Source: Xenococcaceae cyanobacterium MO_188.B32
GTDB lineage: Bacteria; Cyanobacteriota; Cyanobacteriia; Cyanobacteriales; Xenococcaceae
Length of the DNA: 40,477 bases
Direction: 5' to 3'
Assembly (NCBI GenBank): GCA_030065635.1
Contig: JASJDJ010000042.1
Coordinates: forward strand, 1-40,477
Position numbers and translations under genes: made by a program. Below the pieces are notes generated by a model. It was not told the DNA's origin. It saw only the letters and a program-made list of their open reading frames with translations, and made no database searches. Positions 9,309 to 18,886 of the stretch are shown here, piece after piece (positions within the stretch are counted from its first letter, which is position 1; each line of letters opens with the position of its first letter).

Positions 9309-9367
9309 TTGCGATCGCCTTACTTGCCACTTTCCTTGGTAAGTATCTGGCGATCGCAAGTTTTTTT
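9309..9367 (+). terminator. psaFJ intrinsic terminator built from two HIP1 sites
   Basis: TTGCGATCGCC at 9309-9319 pairs perfectly with GGCGATCGCAA at 9349-9359, followed by G and seven T. Both arms carry the HIP1 octamer GCGATCGC. The inner part (CTTAC / GGTAAG) can extend the stem. The T-run is on the plus strand only, so it serves psaFJ, not the opposing gene. Confidence 0.8.
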
Positions 9368-9380
9368 GCCTAATTTCTCT

Positions 9381-10151
9381 TTAATTAACTGTATAAGTAA
9401 TTTCTTCTACTTGTCCTGGCTTGCCTAGTAACTTTTCTTGTCCATCATTAAATGTAATAAAAACTCCTCCTGCATTACCTGCCCGAATGGTTACTTGTTC
9501 ATTGCCTGTCCAGGTGCGATTAGTGCCTTTAGGTAAAGTTCCTTCAAATTCAACTTTGCCGTCTACTATCACTTTTAACCAACATCTGTCTCTTAGGGTA
9601 ATATTGACTACTGCTGACTGGGGAGTAGGAGGCTGAGATACTAAAGTTGTAGTTTGTTGTGGGGAAGGACTATTAATTGTTACAGGAGATTCGAGGGGAA
9701 TTTGCTTGGCGACTTGAATTCTATTGATAATTATAGGGCGTTCTACTAAAGTTGTTATACCTTTAACTGAGACAATGATTACTAATATATATAGCCAATA
9801 TAAATGAAATTGTTGGATTTGAAAGGAAGGAAAATACCAACGATTATTAGATACTTTTGAATTCAAAGATAAATCTTTTTGATCCTCATCTAAATCTTGT
9901 AAATCTTTTATTTCTTTAGCATCGATCGCCTTGGCAAATTTGCGAATCAATGCTTTTGTATAAAATAATTCGGGTAACTCTTCTATTGTTCCCGATTCAA
10001 TTGCTTGGAGTAAGCGAGGGGAAATCAAGGTTTTTTGGGCTATTGATTCTAAGGAAATATTTTTTTCTATCCGAATTTGATGTAAATAAGAACCTATTTG
10101 GATGAGTTTTTCTTGTTGTATTGGCTTAATTTTCCTGTTCTTATCTTCCAT
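9381..10151 (-). CDS. RodZ-like HTH membrane protein
   Basis: 256 residues. An N-terminal HTH_25-type domain (residues 14-85: IGSYLHQIRIEKNISLES, TLISPRLLQAIESG, YTKALIRKFAKAI) is followed by one membrane helix near 115-135 (LYWLYILVIIVSV). A periplasmic linker and a C-terminal beta domain of DUF4115 type come next (ITLRDRCWLKVIVDG, GNAGGVFITFNDGQ). This order is that of RodZ, which links MreB to the envelope. Synteny with mreB is absent here, so the role is inferred. It is 11 bp downstream of rluB on the same strand, probably one operon. Confidence 0.8.
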   Translation of the reverse strand: MEDKNRKIKPIQQEKLIQIGSYLHQIRIEKNISLESIAQKTLISPRLLQAIESGTIEELPELFYTKALIRKFAKAIDAKEIKDLQDLDEDQKDLSLNSKVSNNRWYFPSFQIQQFHLYWLYILVIIVSVKGITTLVERPIIINRIQVAKQIPLESPVTINSPSPQQTTTLVSQPPTPQSAVVNITLRDRCWLKVIVDGKVEFEGTLPKGTNRTWTGNEQVTIRAGNAGGVFITFNDGQEKLLGKPGQVEEITYTVN

Positions 10152-10162
10152 AAGATAAGCTC

Positions 10163-10939
10163 CTAATTTAGTGCAGCTAATTTAAGTGATTTTGAATTAA
10201 ATTTATTTTTGAGTAAACTAATTTCAGTTGGTTGTAAATATCGATAATGACCACTAGGAAGTAGTGAACCATCAGCAAATTGAAGACTAATCGAGCCAAT
10301 ACTAGTACGGTGAAGTTCTAAAACTTTAAAGCCTAGCTGTTCTGCCACACGACGAATTTGGCGATTTCTACCTTCAGTTAAAATAACCTCAATTAAAGTA
10401 TGTTTTCGATGGTGTTTAATTACTTTTACCTGGGCAGGTAAGGTTTTACGACCAGATATCATTATTCCTTTGCGCCAACGGGTCAAATCATTTTGATTCG
10501 GACAATTATCTAGCCAAACACGGTAAGTTTTTGGTAGATGATAGCGCGGATGAGTGAGGCTGAGAGTTAATTCGCCGTCATTAGTGAGAAGTAATGCACC
10601 AGTGGATTCAAAATCAAGTCTGCCCACTGGATGGATTCCTTTTCCTTCTTTTAGTTTATCAGGTAGTAAATCAAGAACTGTAGTACGATTTTGTGGATCG
10701 TAACAAGTAGAAACAACATTACCAGGTTTATTAAGTAATAGGTAAACTAGCTGAGGTCGATTTTGAGTTTTAATCTCTTTACCATCTACTTCTAGTTTAT
10801 CTATCGCCAAGTCTGCTTTGTCTCCTAATTGTACTATCTGACCATTTAATTTTACTCTACCAGCTAGAATTATTTTTTCTGCTTGACGACGGGAGGCGAT
10901 TCCCCACTGAGACAAGATTTTTTGTACTCGTTCTGTCAT
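10163..10939 (-). CDS. rluB: rRNA pseudouridine synthase, RsuA/RluB family
   Basis: 258 residues. An N-terminal S4 RNA-binding domain ([21 protein letters not shown]) is followed by the synthase domain with the catalytic Asp motif [17 protein letters not shown] and the C-terminal GRNRQIRR. It makes pseudouridine in 23S or 16S rRNA. RluB is favoured over RsuA by general form, but this is not certain. It is the first gene of the pair with the RodZ-like gene and divergent from the DUF2993 gene. Confidence 0.85.
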   Translation of the reverse strand: MTERVQKILSQWGIASRRQAEKIILAGRVKLNGQIVQLGDKADLAIDKLEVDGKEIKTQNRPQLVYLLLNKPGNVVSTCYDPQNRTTVLDLLPDKLKEGKGIHPVGRLDFESTGALLLTNDGELTLSLTHPRYHLPKTYRVWLDNCPNQNDLTRWRKGIMISGRKTLPAQVKVIKHHRKHTLIEVILTEGRNRQIRRVAEQLGFKVLELHRTSIGSISLQFADGSLLPSGHYRYLQPTEISLLKNKFNSKSLKLAALN

Positions 10940-10992
10940 TGAGTTTTACTTATATGATAAAGACTTATATATATTTGAACATTTTAAATTTG

Positions 10993-11688
10993 ATGATTAG
11001 TAAGATACTTTCTACAGCTGTTAAATTATGGCTAAGATCGCAAGTTGAGACCGCAGAAGAGTTAGAAATAGAAATTGCTAGTGACAATAGCCAAATTCTT
11101 AGGGGTTATCTTCCTTATGTTTCTCTTGCTAGTAATTATGCTGTTTATCAGGGACTCCATCTTAATCGAGTTAGGCTAAAAGGCTCTAATATTCGCATTA
11201 ATCTTTCCCAGGTATTAAAAGGTAAGGCTCTCAAATTATTAGAACCAGTTCCAATTAAGGGAAATTTGATGATAAAAGAGGCAGATTTAAAAGCATCTTT
11301 ATCATCTCCCTTGCTATGGAGTGGTTTAACAGATTTATTGTGTCAGATACTAGTAGCCAATGAGATTGATAATCCCAGACAGAAGCTATCTTATTCTTCC
11401 CTTAACTGGGAAGAAATATCTCTGAAGGAAGAAAAAATTATTATTGCAGGAACTATTCAGGATAACCGTAGTCAAAAAATGGAAAAAATAAACATATACA
11501 GTGGATTAACTTTGGCTAACTCTCATACGTTAGAATTTTTTCCTCTACAGATAGAAGGATTACCAGATTTATCTACTCTTAAGATCGATCGCTTGTCAAT
11601 GGATTTAGGTTCAGAAGTAGTCATAGAACAACTTAATCTAGAACAAGGAAAACTCATTTGTGTTGGCGGGTTAACTATAATGCCTTAA
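10993..11688 (+). CDS. DUF2993 (LmeA-like) protein
   Basis: About 231 residues from ATG 10993, chosen because MISKILSTAVKLWLRSQVE matches the usual start of cyanobacterial DUF2993 proteins; an upstream ATG at 10954 would add 13 residues. Typical strings are LRGYLPYVSLASNYAVYQGLHL and NIRINLSQVLKGKALKLLEPV. The family is thought to be lipid-binding and envelope-associated (mycobacterial LmeA acts in lipomannan synthesis). The cyanobacterial role is unknown. It converges with the next gene, overlapping by 4 bp. Confidence 0.75.
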   Translation: MISKILSTAVKLWLRSQVETAEELEIEIASDNSQILRGYLPYVSLASNYAVYQGLHLNRVRLKGSNIRINLSQVLKGKALKLLEPVPIKGNLMIKEADLKASLSSPLLWSGLTDLLCQILVANEIDNPRQKLSYSSLNWEEISLKEEKIIIAGTIQDNRSQKMEKINIYSGLTLANSHTLEFFPLQIEGLPDLSTLKIDRLSMDLGSEVVIEQLNLEQGKLICVGGLTIMP

Positions 11689-12617
11689 TACTTATTTCTC
11701 ACTATAAACCAAGCACCCATAGCTGCGATCGCCTCTGCTAAAATACTCACTACCCGAAAGCAAGCTACCGTAGTCAGAATAATTGCTGGAGAAAATTGCG
11801 AATTATCAAGTAAAGCTATGGTTGTTGCTTCAAAAATTCCCATCCCTCCTGGGGCACCAGGAACTACTAATCCTAGTAGCCAGGCAAAACTAAAAGCACT
11901 AATTAGTTGAGGAATTTGTTGAGGGAGAATGGGGGCAATTGCCATTAAAGTTAGCAAAAACCCCGTTCCTCTCAAAATCAAAAAGCCTATTTCTCCTAGC
12001 AAGGGAAATAGCGGATAGTAGTTAAGATTCGCTTTTTTAACTGCTTGGTTATCATTTTTACTACGACTCAACCAATGCATTAAAGGATTGAGAAAACGGG
12101 GATGAATCCCTACTAACACAGAAATTAAACAAGCTATCTGTAGACTCCCAATTCCTAGATTAAAATCTGTTTTTAGCCAACCCATTCCCGTACTTACCAA
12201 AGCAATTAAAAGGGCTGCTGCTGCCATTAATAAAGGCTCTAAAAGTACACTTAGGGTAGCTGCACCGAGAGAACCACCCGATTTAGATACAGCAGCAATA
12301 CGTCCATAAAAATGCCAAACATTACCAGGTAGGTATTTAGCAATATTGGTAGTTAAATAAACACAAATTCCCTTTAATTTACCCAAAGATTGTTGAAAAG
12401 CTCTTAAAATCCACGTCCATACCCATCCAGACCAAATATGAGCCAGTAAAGTCACTCCCAAGGCAGTAGCTAGCATGAGCCATCCTGGGAAATTAACTTG
12501 TAATGCGGTTACTTCCTGCCAATGATTTTTGAGGGTTGTGAAGAGAAAAAACAGAGTACCACCCAAAATAAACCAGCGTAAATAAGGTTTGATAGTAGAC
12601 AGGATTTTTGCGAACAT
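11685..12617 (-). CDS. Flippase-like integral membrane protein (LPG synthase TM / UPF0104 type)
   Basis: About 310 residues from ATG 12617 (MFAKILSTIKPYLRW). The frame stays open upstream to 12734, but that part is a tandem repeat (12675-12715), so I exclude it. Eight or so membrane segments occur, with the family strings NIAKYLPGNVWHFYGR, EPLLMAAAAL and WLLGLVVPGAPGGMGIFEA. The family resembles the flippase half of MprF and includes AglD-type proteins. Lipid or polyprenol transport is inferred. Confidence 0.75.
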   Translation of the reverse strand: MFAKILSTIKPYLRWFILGGTLFFLFTTLKNHWQEVTALQVNFPGWLMLATALGVTLLAHIWSGWVWTWILRAFQQSLGKLKGICVYLTTNIAKYLPGNVWHFYGRIAAVSKSGGSLGAATLSVLLEPLLMAAAALLIALVSTGMGWLKTDFNLGIGSLQIACLISVLVGIHPRFLNPLMHWLSRSKNDNQAVKKANLNYYPLFPLLGEIGFLILRGTGFLLTLMAIAPILPQQIPQLISAFSFAWLLGLVVPGAPGGMGIFEATTIALLDNSQFSPAIILTTVACFRVVSILAEAIAAMGAWFIVRNKY

Positions 12618-12674
12618 TAGACCTCTAGCAACAATAGACCTATGCGCAAAAGTCTTAATTAAACGGTTAGGAAA

Positions 12675-12715
12675 GACCAGGAGGAATTGGAAGACAAGGA
12701 GGAATTGGAAGAAAT
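12675..12715. repeat. Tandem duplicate of a purine-rich unit
   Basis: AGGAGGAATTGGAAGA occurs twice, as GACCAGGAGGAATTGG and then GACAAGGAGGAATTGG, just upstream of the flippase-like gene. This is short-repeat slippage DNA common in cyanobacterial spacers. Confidence 0.55.
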
Positions 12716-12861
12716 TCTCTCCCAACTCTTCCAAGGGGTCTCCCCACTCTCCCTTGTCTTACCCTTCCCTTGAATTTATTTATGCAAGAGGTCTAATATT
12801 TCTATAATCTTAACTTCCTCAATCTTAATTGAGTTAGTAGCATTCATGAAATCAAGTGACT

Positions 12862-14400
12862 ATGTTTAAACCTATTTCCCCCCCTAAAAAATCCCTAAAG
12901 CAAGATGAGCGATCGCATTTTTTAGCAAAATTTGTTTCTTACCTCAAACCTTTACACGAGCTTCGTAAATTCTTTTCTCCTTATTGGCTAGCTTGTATTC
13001 CTTTAGCTGCAATTATTGTGGTTGTTGGTAGTAATGCTGCCATGGCGCAAAATGGTGAAGCACTTACCTTAGAAGAGATACAGGGAAATCTTAATGCTAT
13101 TTGGGTTTTAATTGCAGCTATCCTCGTAATTTTTATGAATGCGGGCTTTGCCATGCTAGAAACGGGATTCTGTCGTCACAAGAATGCAGTTAATATCCTC
13201 TCCAAGAACCTGATTGTTTTTGCTCTAACAACTCTAACTTTTTGGTCCATTGGATTTGCCATTATGTTTAGTGGTACGGATCACCCCTTATGGGGACTAG
13301 AAGGTTTCTTTTTAAGTGGTGAACCAAAAACTTACGGTTTAGAACCATTTCCTGCTGGCTTACCTATCCCTGTCTTCTTTTTGTTTGAAGTGGCCTTTGC
13401 GGGAACGGCAGCGACGATTGTTTCTGGTGCAGTAGCCGAACGGATTAAATTTTTTGATTTTTTGATCTTTAGTATTTTACTAACTGCTATTGCCTATCCT
13501 ATTACCGGACACTGGGTTTGGAGTGAAAATGGTTGGCTAAAAAGTTTGGGATTTCATGATTTTGCCGGTTCGACCGTAGTTCACTCTGTTGGTGGTTGGT
13601 CGGCATTAGTTGGTGCTGCTTTACTCGGTGCTAGAGAAGGTAAGTACAAAAATGGTCGTATCGGTGCTTTTCCCGGTCATAATATGAGTATCGCTACCTT
13701 GGGTTGTTTAATTCTTTGGATTGGCTGGTTTGGTTTTAACCCAGGTTCGGAATTAGCTGTCAATCAAGCAGTACCATTTATTGCTCTCAATACTAACCTT
13801 GCTGCTGCTGCTGGCGGTGTAGCTGCTACTTTTACCTCTTGGTTAAGAGATGGCAAACCGGACTTATCTATGATAATCAACGGTATTCTAGCTGGTTTAG
13901 TAAGTATTACCGCAGGTTGCTATGTAGTCGATCACTCTAGCGCAGTAGTTATTGGCTTAATTGCTGGTATTGTTGTGGTTTTTGCGGTGGCTTTTTTCGA
14001 TCTAATTGCCATTGACGATCCTGTGGGAGCTATTTCTGTACATCTAATTGGTGGTATATGGGGAACTTTGGCAGTAGGCATTTTTGCCAATCCTAATAAT
14101 CCAACTCAGGGTGGTGCAGCAGATGCTATTGTGGGATTTTTGTATGGTAATCCCGGTCAAGTAATTACTCAAGTTAAAGGTATAACCGTTGTGGGTACTT
14201 TTACTGTAGTTTTTAGCTTAATTGCTTGGGGCACGATCAAAGCTATTTTAGGTCTGCGAGTATCTAGAGAAGAAGAAATTCACGGCTTGGATATGGGTCA
14301 ACACAGTATGGAAGCTTATAGTGGCTTTGTCAAAGAATCAGATGTTTTGATTGGTCGCCCTAGTGGTATGAGTGGAATCAGAGAAAATACTAAACTTTAG
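12862..14400 (+). CDS. amt: Ammonium transporter (Amt family)
   Basis: About 512 residues from ATG 12862 (GTG at 12856 is an alternative). A hydrophobic N-terminal segment ending AMAQNGEA resembles a signal peptide. Eleven further helices then form the Amt fold. The pore twin His residues are seen in [11 protein letters not shown] and [31 protein letters not shown] is a classic Amt signature. It imports ammonium across the plasma membrane. In cyanobacteria such genes are often NtcA-controlled, but I found no GTA-N8-TAC site upstream. A TATAAT at 12803 is a candidate -10. Confidence 0.95.
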   Translation: MFKPISPPKKSLKQDERSHFLAKFVSYLKPLHELRKFFSPYWLACIPLAAIIVVVGSNAAMAQNGEALTLEEIQGNLNAIWVLIAAILVIFMNAGFAMLETGFCRHKNAVNILSKNLIVFALTTLTFWSIGFAIMFSGTDHPLWGLEGFFLSGEPKTYGLEPFPAGLPIPVFFLFEVAFAGTAATIVSGAVAERIKFFDFLIFSILLTAIAYPITGHWVWSENGWLKSLGFHDFAGSTVVHSVGGWSALVGAALLGAREGKYKNGRIGAFPGHNMSIATLGCLILWIGWFGFNPGSELAVNQAVPFIALNTNLAAAAGGVAATFTSWLRDGKPDLSMIINGILAGLVSITAGCYVVDHSSAVVIGLIAGIVVVFAVAFFDLIAIDDPVGAISVHLIGGIWGTLAVGIFANPNNPTQGGAADAIVGFLYGNPGQVITQVKGITVVGTFTVVFSLIAWGTIKAILGLRVSREEEIHGLDMGQHSMEAYSGFVKESDVLIGRPSGMSGIRENTKL

Positions 14401-14522
14401 CTTTTAATTAAATCGATCAAACGCATATTAACCTGCCTTTCAGCTTAAAATTATTTAAGAATAAAGGTGGGTTTTCTGTTAGTAATTTTTCTTCTTAAGA
14501 TATTATTTTGAAAAAATTGGCT

Positions 14523-15746
14523 ATGAATAACAACAAACTAGACACAAAAGCTTTTAAACGTTCTTTACAGCAATCTGAGAATTATCATCGTCGAGGATTT
14601 GGTCGCGAAGCAGAAGTAACTGAATTACTCAATACAGAATATCAAAGCAATTTAATTCAAGCTATTCGTAACAACAACTATCGATTAACTCAAGGAGAAG
14701 TAACTATCTATTTAGCAGAAGCTTTTGGTTTTTGTTGGGGAGTAGAAAGAGCAGTAGCTATGGCATACGAAACTCGTCAACATTTCCCTACCGAAAAAAT
14801 TTGGATTACTAATGAAATTATTCATAATCCTTCGGTTAATCAGCGTTTACGAGAAATGGAAGTAGGTTTTATTGAGGTAATTGACGGACAAAAAGATTTT
14901 TCTGTAGTCGAGGAAGGAGATGTGGTCATCTTACCTGCTTTTGGCGCGAGTGTGGCAGAAATGCAATTACTCAATGAGAAAGGCTGTAAGATCGTAGATA
15001 CGACTTGTCCTTGGGTATCCAAAGTTTGGAACTCGGTAGAAAAGCACAAAAAACGCGACTATACTTCAATTATTCATGGGAAATACAATCATGAAGAGAC
15101 GATCGCCACTAGTTCTTTTGCTGATAAATATTTGGTAGTGCTAAATCTAGAACAAGCAGAATATGTAGCTAACTATATTCTCAACGGTGGAGATAAAGCT
15201 GAATTTCTGGCTAAGTTCGAGCGCGCTTACTCTACTGGCTTCGATCCAGACCGAGATTTAACCCAAATTGGGATTGCCAATCAAACCACTATGCTCAAAA
15301 GCGAAACCGAACAGATCGGTAAACTTCTCGAGCAAACTATGTTACAGAAATACGGACCGACTCAATTAAATGAGCATTTCATGAGTTTTAATACAATTTG
15401 TGATGCTACTCAAGAACGACAAGATGCTATGCTAGAGCTAGTTAAAAAAGACTTGTCATTAATGCTTGTAATTGGAGGATTTAACTCTTCTAATACCACT
15501 CATTTGCAGGAAATTGCGATCGAATACGGCATTCCTTCTTATCATATAGACAGTGCTGACAGGATTGTCTCTAGAAGCAAAATCGAACATAAGCCATTAG
15601 GGAAAGAAATAGAAGTAACAGAAAATTGGCTTCCTGAGGGTAAGATTACGATTGGTGTAACATCTGGTGCTTCTACTCCCGATACAGTAGTTGCTGACGC
15701 AATTAAAAAAATTTTTGAACTCAAAGCAGCTAGTGCGATCGCCTAG
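14523..15746 (+). CDS. ispH: 4-hydroxy-3-methylbut-2-enyl diphosphate reductase IspH
   Basis: About 407 residues from ATG 14523 ([24 protein letters not shown]), the long form typical of cyanobacteria. This iron-sulfur enzyme makes IPP and DMAPP in the last step of the MEP pathway, feeding carotenoids and chlorophyll. The three cluster Cys sit in [22 protein letters not shown] and [11 protein letters not shown]. Also visible are IHGKYNHEE and the C-terminal TSGASTPD. The stop codon overlaps a HIP1 site. Confidence 0.95.
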   Translation: MNNNKLDTKAFKRSLQQSENYHRRGFGREAEVTELLNTEYQSNLIQAIRNNNYRLTQGEVTIYLAEAFGFCWGVERAVAMAYETRQHFPTEKIWITNEIIHNPSVNQRLREMEVGFIEVIDGQKDFSVVEEGDVVILPAFGASVAEMQLLNEKGCKIVDTTCPWVSKVWNSVEKHKKRDYTSIIHGKYNHEETIATSSFADKYLVVLNLEQAEYVANYILNGGDKAEFLAKFERAYSTGFDPDRDLTQIGIANQTTMLKSETEQIGKLLEQTMLQKYGPTQLNEHFMSFNTICDATQERQDAMLELVKKDLSLMLVIGGFNSSNTTHLQEIAIEYGIPSYHIDSADRIVSRSKIEHKPLGKEIEVTENWLPEGKITIGVTSGASTPDTVVADAIKKIFELKAASAIA

Positions 15747-15782
15747 TCCATCAAAATAGTTTATTACCTCGGTTTAATAACA

Positions 15783-18122
15783 ATGGAAAGCGCACTTAAT
15801 CCAGGCGATATTTTAAATGCTCGCTATTGCATTTTAACCCAGCTAGGACAAGGTGGTTTTGGTCGTACCTATTTAGCAGAAGATATCAGTCGTTTTAATG
15901 AGAAATGTGTACTCAAAGAATTTGCGCCTAGATGTCAGAGTCCCCATGTTTTGGCGAAAGCACAGGAACTATTTGAGCGAGAAGCAGAAGTTCTCTACCG
16001 CCTGAAAAATGTTCATATTCCTAAATTTCGGGCATTGTTTCGTGCCGATCATCAAGATACAAGCCGATTATTCCTGATTCAAGATTATGTTGAGGGTAAA
16101 ACTTACCACTCTATTTTTCAGGACCGCTATCAAAAAGGAATCGGGTTTAGTCAAGAGGAAATCCAACAGCTACTCTTCCAACTGCTACCAGTTTTAGAAT
16201 ATATTCATTCTTTGGGCGTAATTCATCGAGATATTTCTCCGGAAAATATCATGTTGCGCAACTCGGATAGAATGGCAATGCTAATTGACTTTGGTAGCAT
16301 TAAGGATGCAGCCAATAAAGCACAATATTTAATTGAAGGAGCACCCAAACAAAGCTTATCTTTTCGGGGTACGATACTGGGAAAAAGTGGCTATGCTCCC
16401 CCCGAGCAGATTGTTTCTGGAGTAATTTATTACCACAGCGATTTATATGCTTTAGCTGCCACATCTATCGTGCTATTAGCTGGAAAAGATCCGCGAGAAT
16501 TAATTGATGCTCATAGCTTTCAATGGCATTTACAGGGAGAAGTTAATCTCGATCGGCAGTTGGGCTGGGCACTGAATAAAATGCTCTCTCCTAATCCTAA
16601 TGACCGCTTCCCAACTGCCAGACAAGCTATGCAAGCTTTACAGATTACATCCAAAGTACCAGTCGATATTCCTCTGAGGGAAGAACTATCTTCTATTGAC
16701 CAAATTAGAAGTTTTCGTCATTCATCAACCAAAATCTGGTTATATTTATCTTTAATCACCATTGCTTGGGTAGTGGCACTTCCCCTCTGGTTAGAAAATA
16801 CCCATAAACCTGTCGTCCCCATGGCTACGGTTGACTCTCCAGATACCGAGAAAATTGACTCTCAATTGCCTCAGCGATTTAGTCAAGGAGAAAGAATTTT
16901 AATTTCACAAGTAATGACACCAGAGAAACAGTTAGCAGTAGCTGAATTTGCTGCTGCTAACTACAGTAAAGCAAAATCTTTATTAGAGAAATCTCTACTC
17001 AATTATGCTAACGATCCAGAATCTTTAATTTATTTAAACAATGCTGATATTGGCGATCGAGAAGCTCATACTATAGCTGTTTCAATTCCCCTTGGCTCGA
17101 ATTTAAATGCCACTCAAGAAATTCTGCGGGGAGTCGCTCAAGCTCAAAATCAAATTAATCAGGAGGGAAGAATTAACGGTATTCCCCTTAAAGTCCTTAT
17201 TGTTAATGATGATGATAACCCCGATATAGCTAAACAAGTAGCCACTAAACTCAGTGAAAATCCCCAGATTTTGGGGTTAGTCGGTCATTATGCCAGTGAC
17301 GTTACCTTAGCCACCGCTAAAATTTATGAATCGGGTCAATTAACCGTAATTTCTCCTATTAGCACTTCAGTTAAATTGTCTAATTTCAGCCCCTATGTCT
17401 TTCGGACTGTCCCTAGTGATTATATTGCTGCTAGAGCTTTAGCTGAATATATGCTCGAAGAACTAGATAAGAAAAATGTCGCTATTTTTTATAGTTCTCA
17501 AAGCAACTACAGTCAGTCTCTTAAGTCAGAATTTGCTACTGCTGTCTCTTTAGGAGGAGGGCGAATAGTTCATGAATTTGACTTGTCTAGTCCTAATTTT
17601 AGTGCTGCTCAAAGCCTCAAACAAGCTATAGATGGAGAAACGGAAGTCTTAATGTTAGCTGCTAATACTGCCACTCTCGATAAAGCTTTACAGGTTGTTC
17701 AGGTTAATCGTAAAAAATTAGATCTTTTAGCAGGAGATGGTGTTTACGCGCCTAAAACCTTAGAAGTCGTTGGCGAGTTGGCAGAAAATATGGTGATAGC
17801 AATTCCCTGGCATATTAAGAAAAATCTAGATGTAGAGTTTGTTAAAACTGCTAATCAGCTTTGGCGAGGAGAGGTTAACTGGCGAACAGCAATGGCTTAC
17901 GATGCTACTCAAGCTTTAATTGCTGCTATAGAACAGAATCCGACTCGCGTGGGTGTACAAAAAGTACTCTCCAATGCCAACTTTTCTGCTGTGGGTGCAT
18001 CTAGCACAATTCACTTTTCTCCTTCAGGCGATCGCTTGGAAGGTATTCAGCTAGTGGAAGTTTGTAAAAGCGATCGTCTTTCTTTTGGTTATGAATTTGT
18101 GCCAATTTCTGATAGTCCTTAA
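15783..18122 (+). CDS. Receptor-like Ser/Thr kinase fused to periplasmic-binding domain
   Basis: 779 residues in three parts. Residues ~12-290 form a Pkinase domain: glycine loop LGQGGFGRTY, likely ATP Lys45 (VLKEF), catalytic HRDISPENIM at 148, DFGSIKD. One transmembrane helix lies at ~317-336. The outer part has a short helical, TPR-like stretch (~375-420), then from ~430 to the end a type I periplasmic-binding fold like ABC amino acid-binding proteins (IAVSIPLGSNLNATQEILRGVAQA, VGHYASDVT, TVISPISTS). In the catalytic loop Ser replaces the usual Lys of HRDLKPEN; the HRD Asp and DFG Asp remain. The likely role is a sensor that binds a small ligand outside and phosphorylates proteins inside. 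Ligand and targets are unknown. Confidence 0.85.
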   Translation: MESALNPGDILNARYCILTQLGQGGFGRTYLAEDISRFNEKCVLKEFAPRCQSPHVLAKAQELFEREAEVLYRLKNVHIPKFRALFRADHQDTSRLFLIQDYVEGKTYHSIFQDRYQKGIGFSQEEIQQLLFQLLPVLEYIHSLGVIHRDISPENIMLRNSDRMAMLIDFGSIKDAANKAQYLIEGAPKQSLSFRGTILGKSGYAPPEQIVSGVIYYHSDLYALAATSIVLLAGKDPRELIDAHSFQWHLQGEVNLDRQLGWALNKMLSPNPNDRFPTARQAMQALQITSKVPVDIPLREELSSIDQIRSFRHSSTKIWLYLSLITIAWVVALPLWLENTHKPVVPMATVDSPDTEKIDSQLPQRFSQGERILISQVMTPEKQLAVAEFAAANYSKAKSLLEKSLLNYANDPESLIYLNNADIGDREAHTIAVSIPLGSNLNATQEILRGVAQAQNQINQEGRINGIPLKVLIVNDDDNPDIAKQVATKLSENPQILGLVGHYASDVTLATAKIYESGQLTVISPISTSVKLSNFSPYVFRTVPSDYIAARALAEYMLEELDKKNVAIFYSSQSNYSQSLKSEFATAVSLGGGRIVHEFDLSSPNFSAAQSLKQAIDGETEVLMLAANTATLDKALQVVQVNRKKLDLLAGDGVYAPKTLEVVGELAENMVIAIPWHIKKNLDVEFVKTANQLWRGEVNWRTAMAYDATQALIAAIEQNPTRVGVQKVLSNANFSAVGASSTIHFSPSGDRLEGIQLVEVCKSDRLSFGYEFVPISDSP

Positions 18123-18153
18123 CAGTTACCAGTCATCAGCTATGTTTTAATCG

Positions 18154-18741
18154 TTACCTCATCACAGGAGCTTGAGAAACAGTTGCAGTCTGTTCTGCTG
18201 CCAACTGTTTTTTAGTTCGCTGACAATTAATCAAACCAAAGATTAACCAAAAAGCTAGTAAACCAGAAGTTAATAATAAAACAGATACCGAACCAAACTG
18301 AGCAATTAGAGCTGGTGCAGCAGCGGTAAATAAACCTCCACCGACTATAGGTTCAAAGAAAAGCTGTTTGTAGGCAAAGCTTTCAAACGCTCCCGTTCTG
18401 TTTTCAGCATCTACCATCCTGATTAACAAAATACCTGTGGCTGTTACTCCCATAGACTGCCCCATATCGCTGATGCCTCGTTCAAACCAATAAACAGGTA
18501 AAATGCGAGGAGCAAGATAAATAAAAGCGAGAACGTTCCAAATAATTCCCACAATAGAAAGGGTGAGAAAAACGCCTAGATTTGCTCCGAGTACAGCCAA
18601 ATTAATAGTGGCTAGAGCGGTAACAACTAAAACATCAAGAGCTACTCCCGCAATTCTTTCTTGTAGTCTTCTAATAATCAGACAATCGAGATCGAGGCGT
18701 TTCATTACTACCTGAATGATAATACCGCCAATTAATGCCAT
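18154..18741 (-). pseudogene. C-terminal remnant of a GltS-type sodium/glutamate symporter
   Basis: 195 residues, hydrophobic, with GISDMGQSMGVTATGILLIRM and FEPIVGGGLFTAAAP. These fit the C-terminal half of sodium/glutamate symporters. Full-length proteins have about 400 or more residues; the N-terminal half is missing. The same frame stays open for 16 codons before the ATG and reads TKNPLFP straight into MALIGG, which suggests the original protein continued there; it then meets TAA at 18790-18792. tilS begins only 145 bp upstream on the other strand, so no room remains. A functional half-transporter cannot be excluded, but loss of the 5' half is simpler. Confidence 0.6.
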
Positions 18742-18886
18742 CGGGAAAAGAGGATTTTTTGTTACAAGAATTACTAGAAATAAGATTATTTAATCTCGAT
18801 CTGTCACAATATCGAGATATTTTTAGGTAAAAGTTTTAATTTATACAAAAAAGTTAATATTCGATAGTGATATTAAAATAGTCTTT

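Noticed and set aside
12740-12862. NtcA-binding site upstream of the ammonium transporter gene
   Set aside because: I found no GTA-N8-TAC motif in the 120 bp before the start codon.
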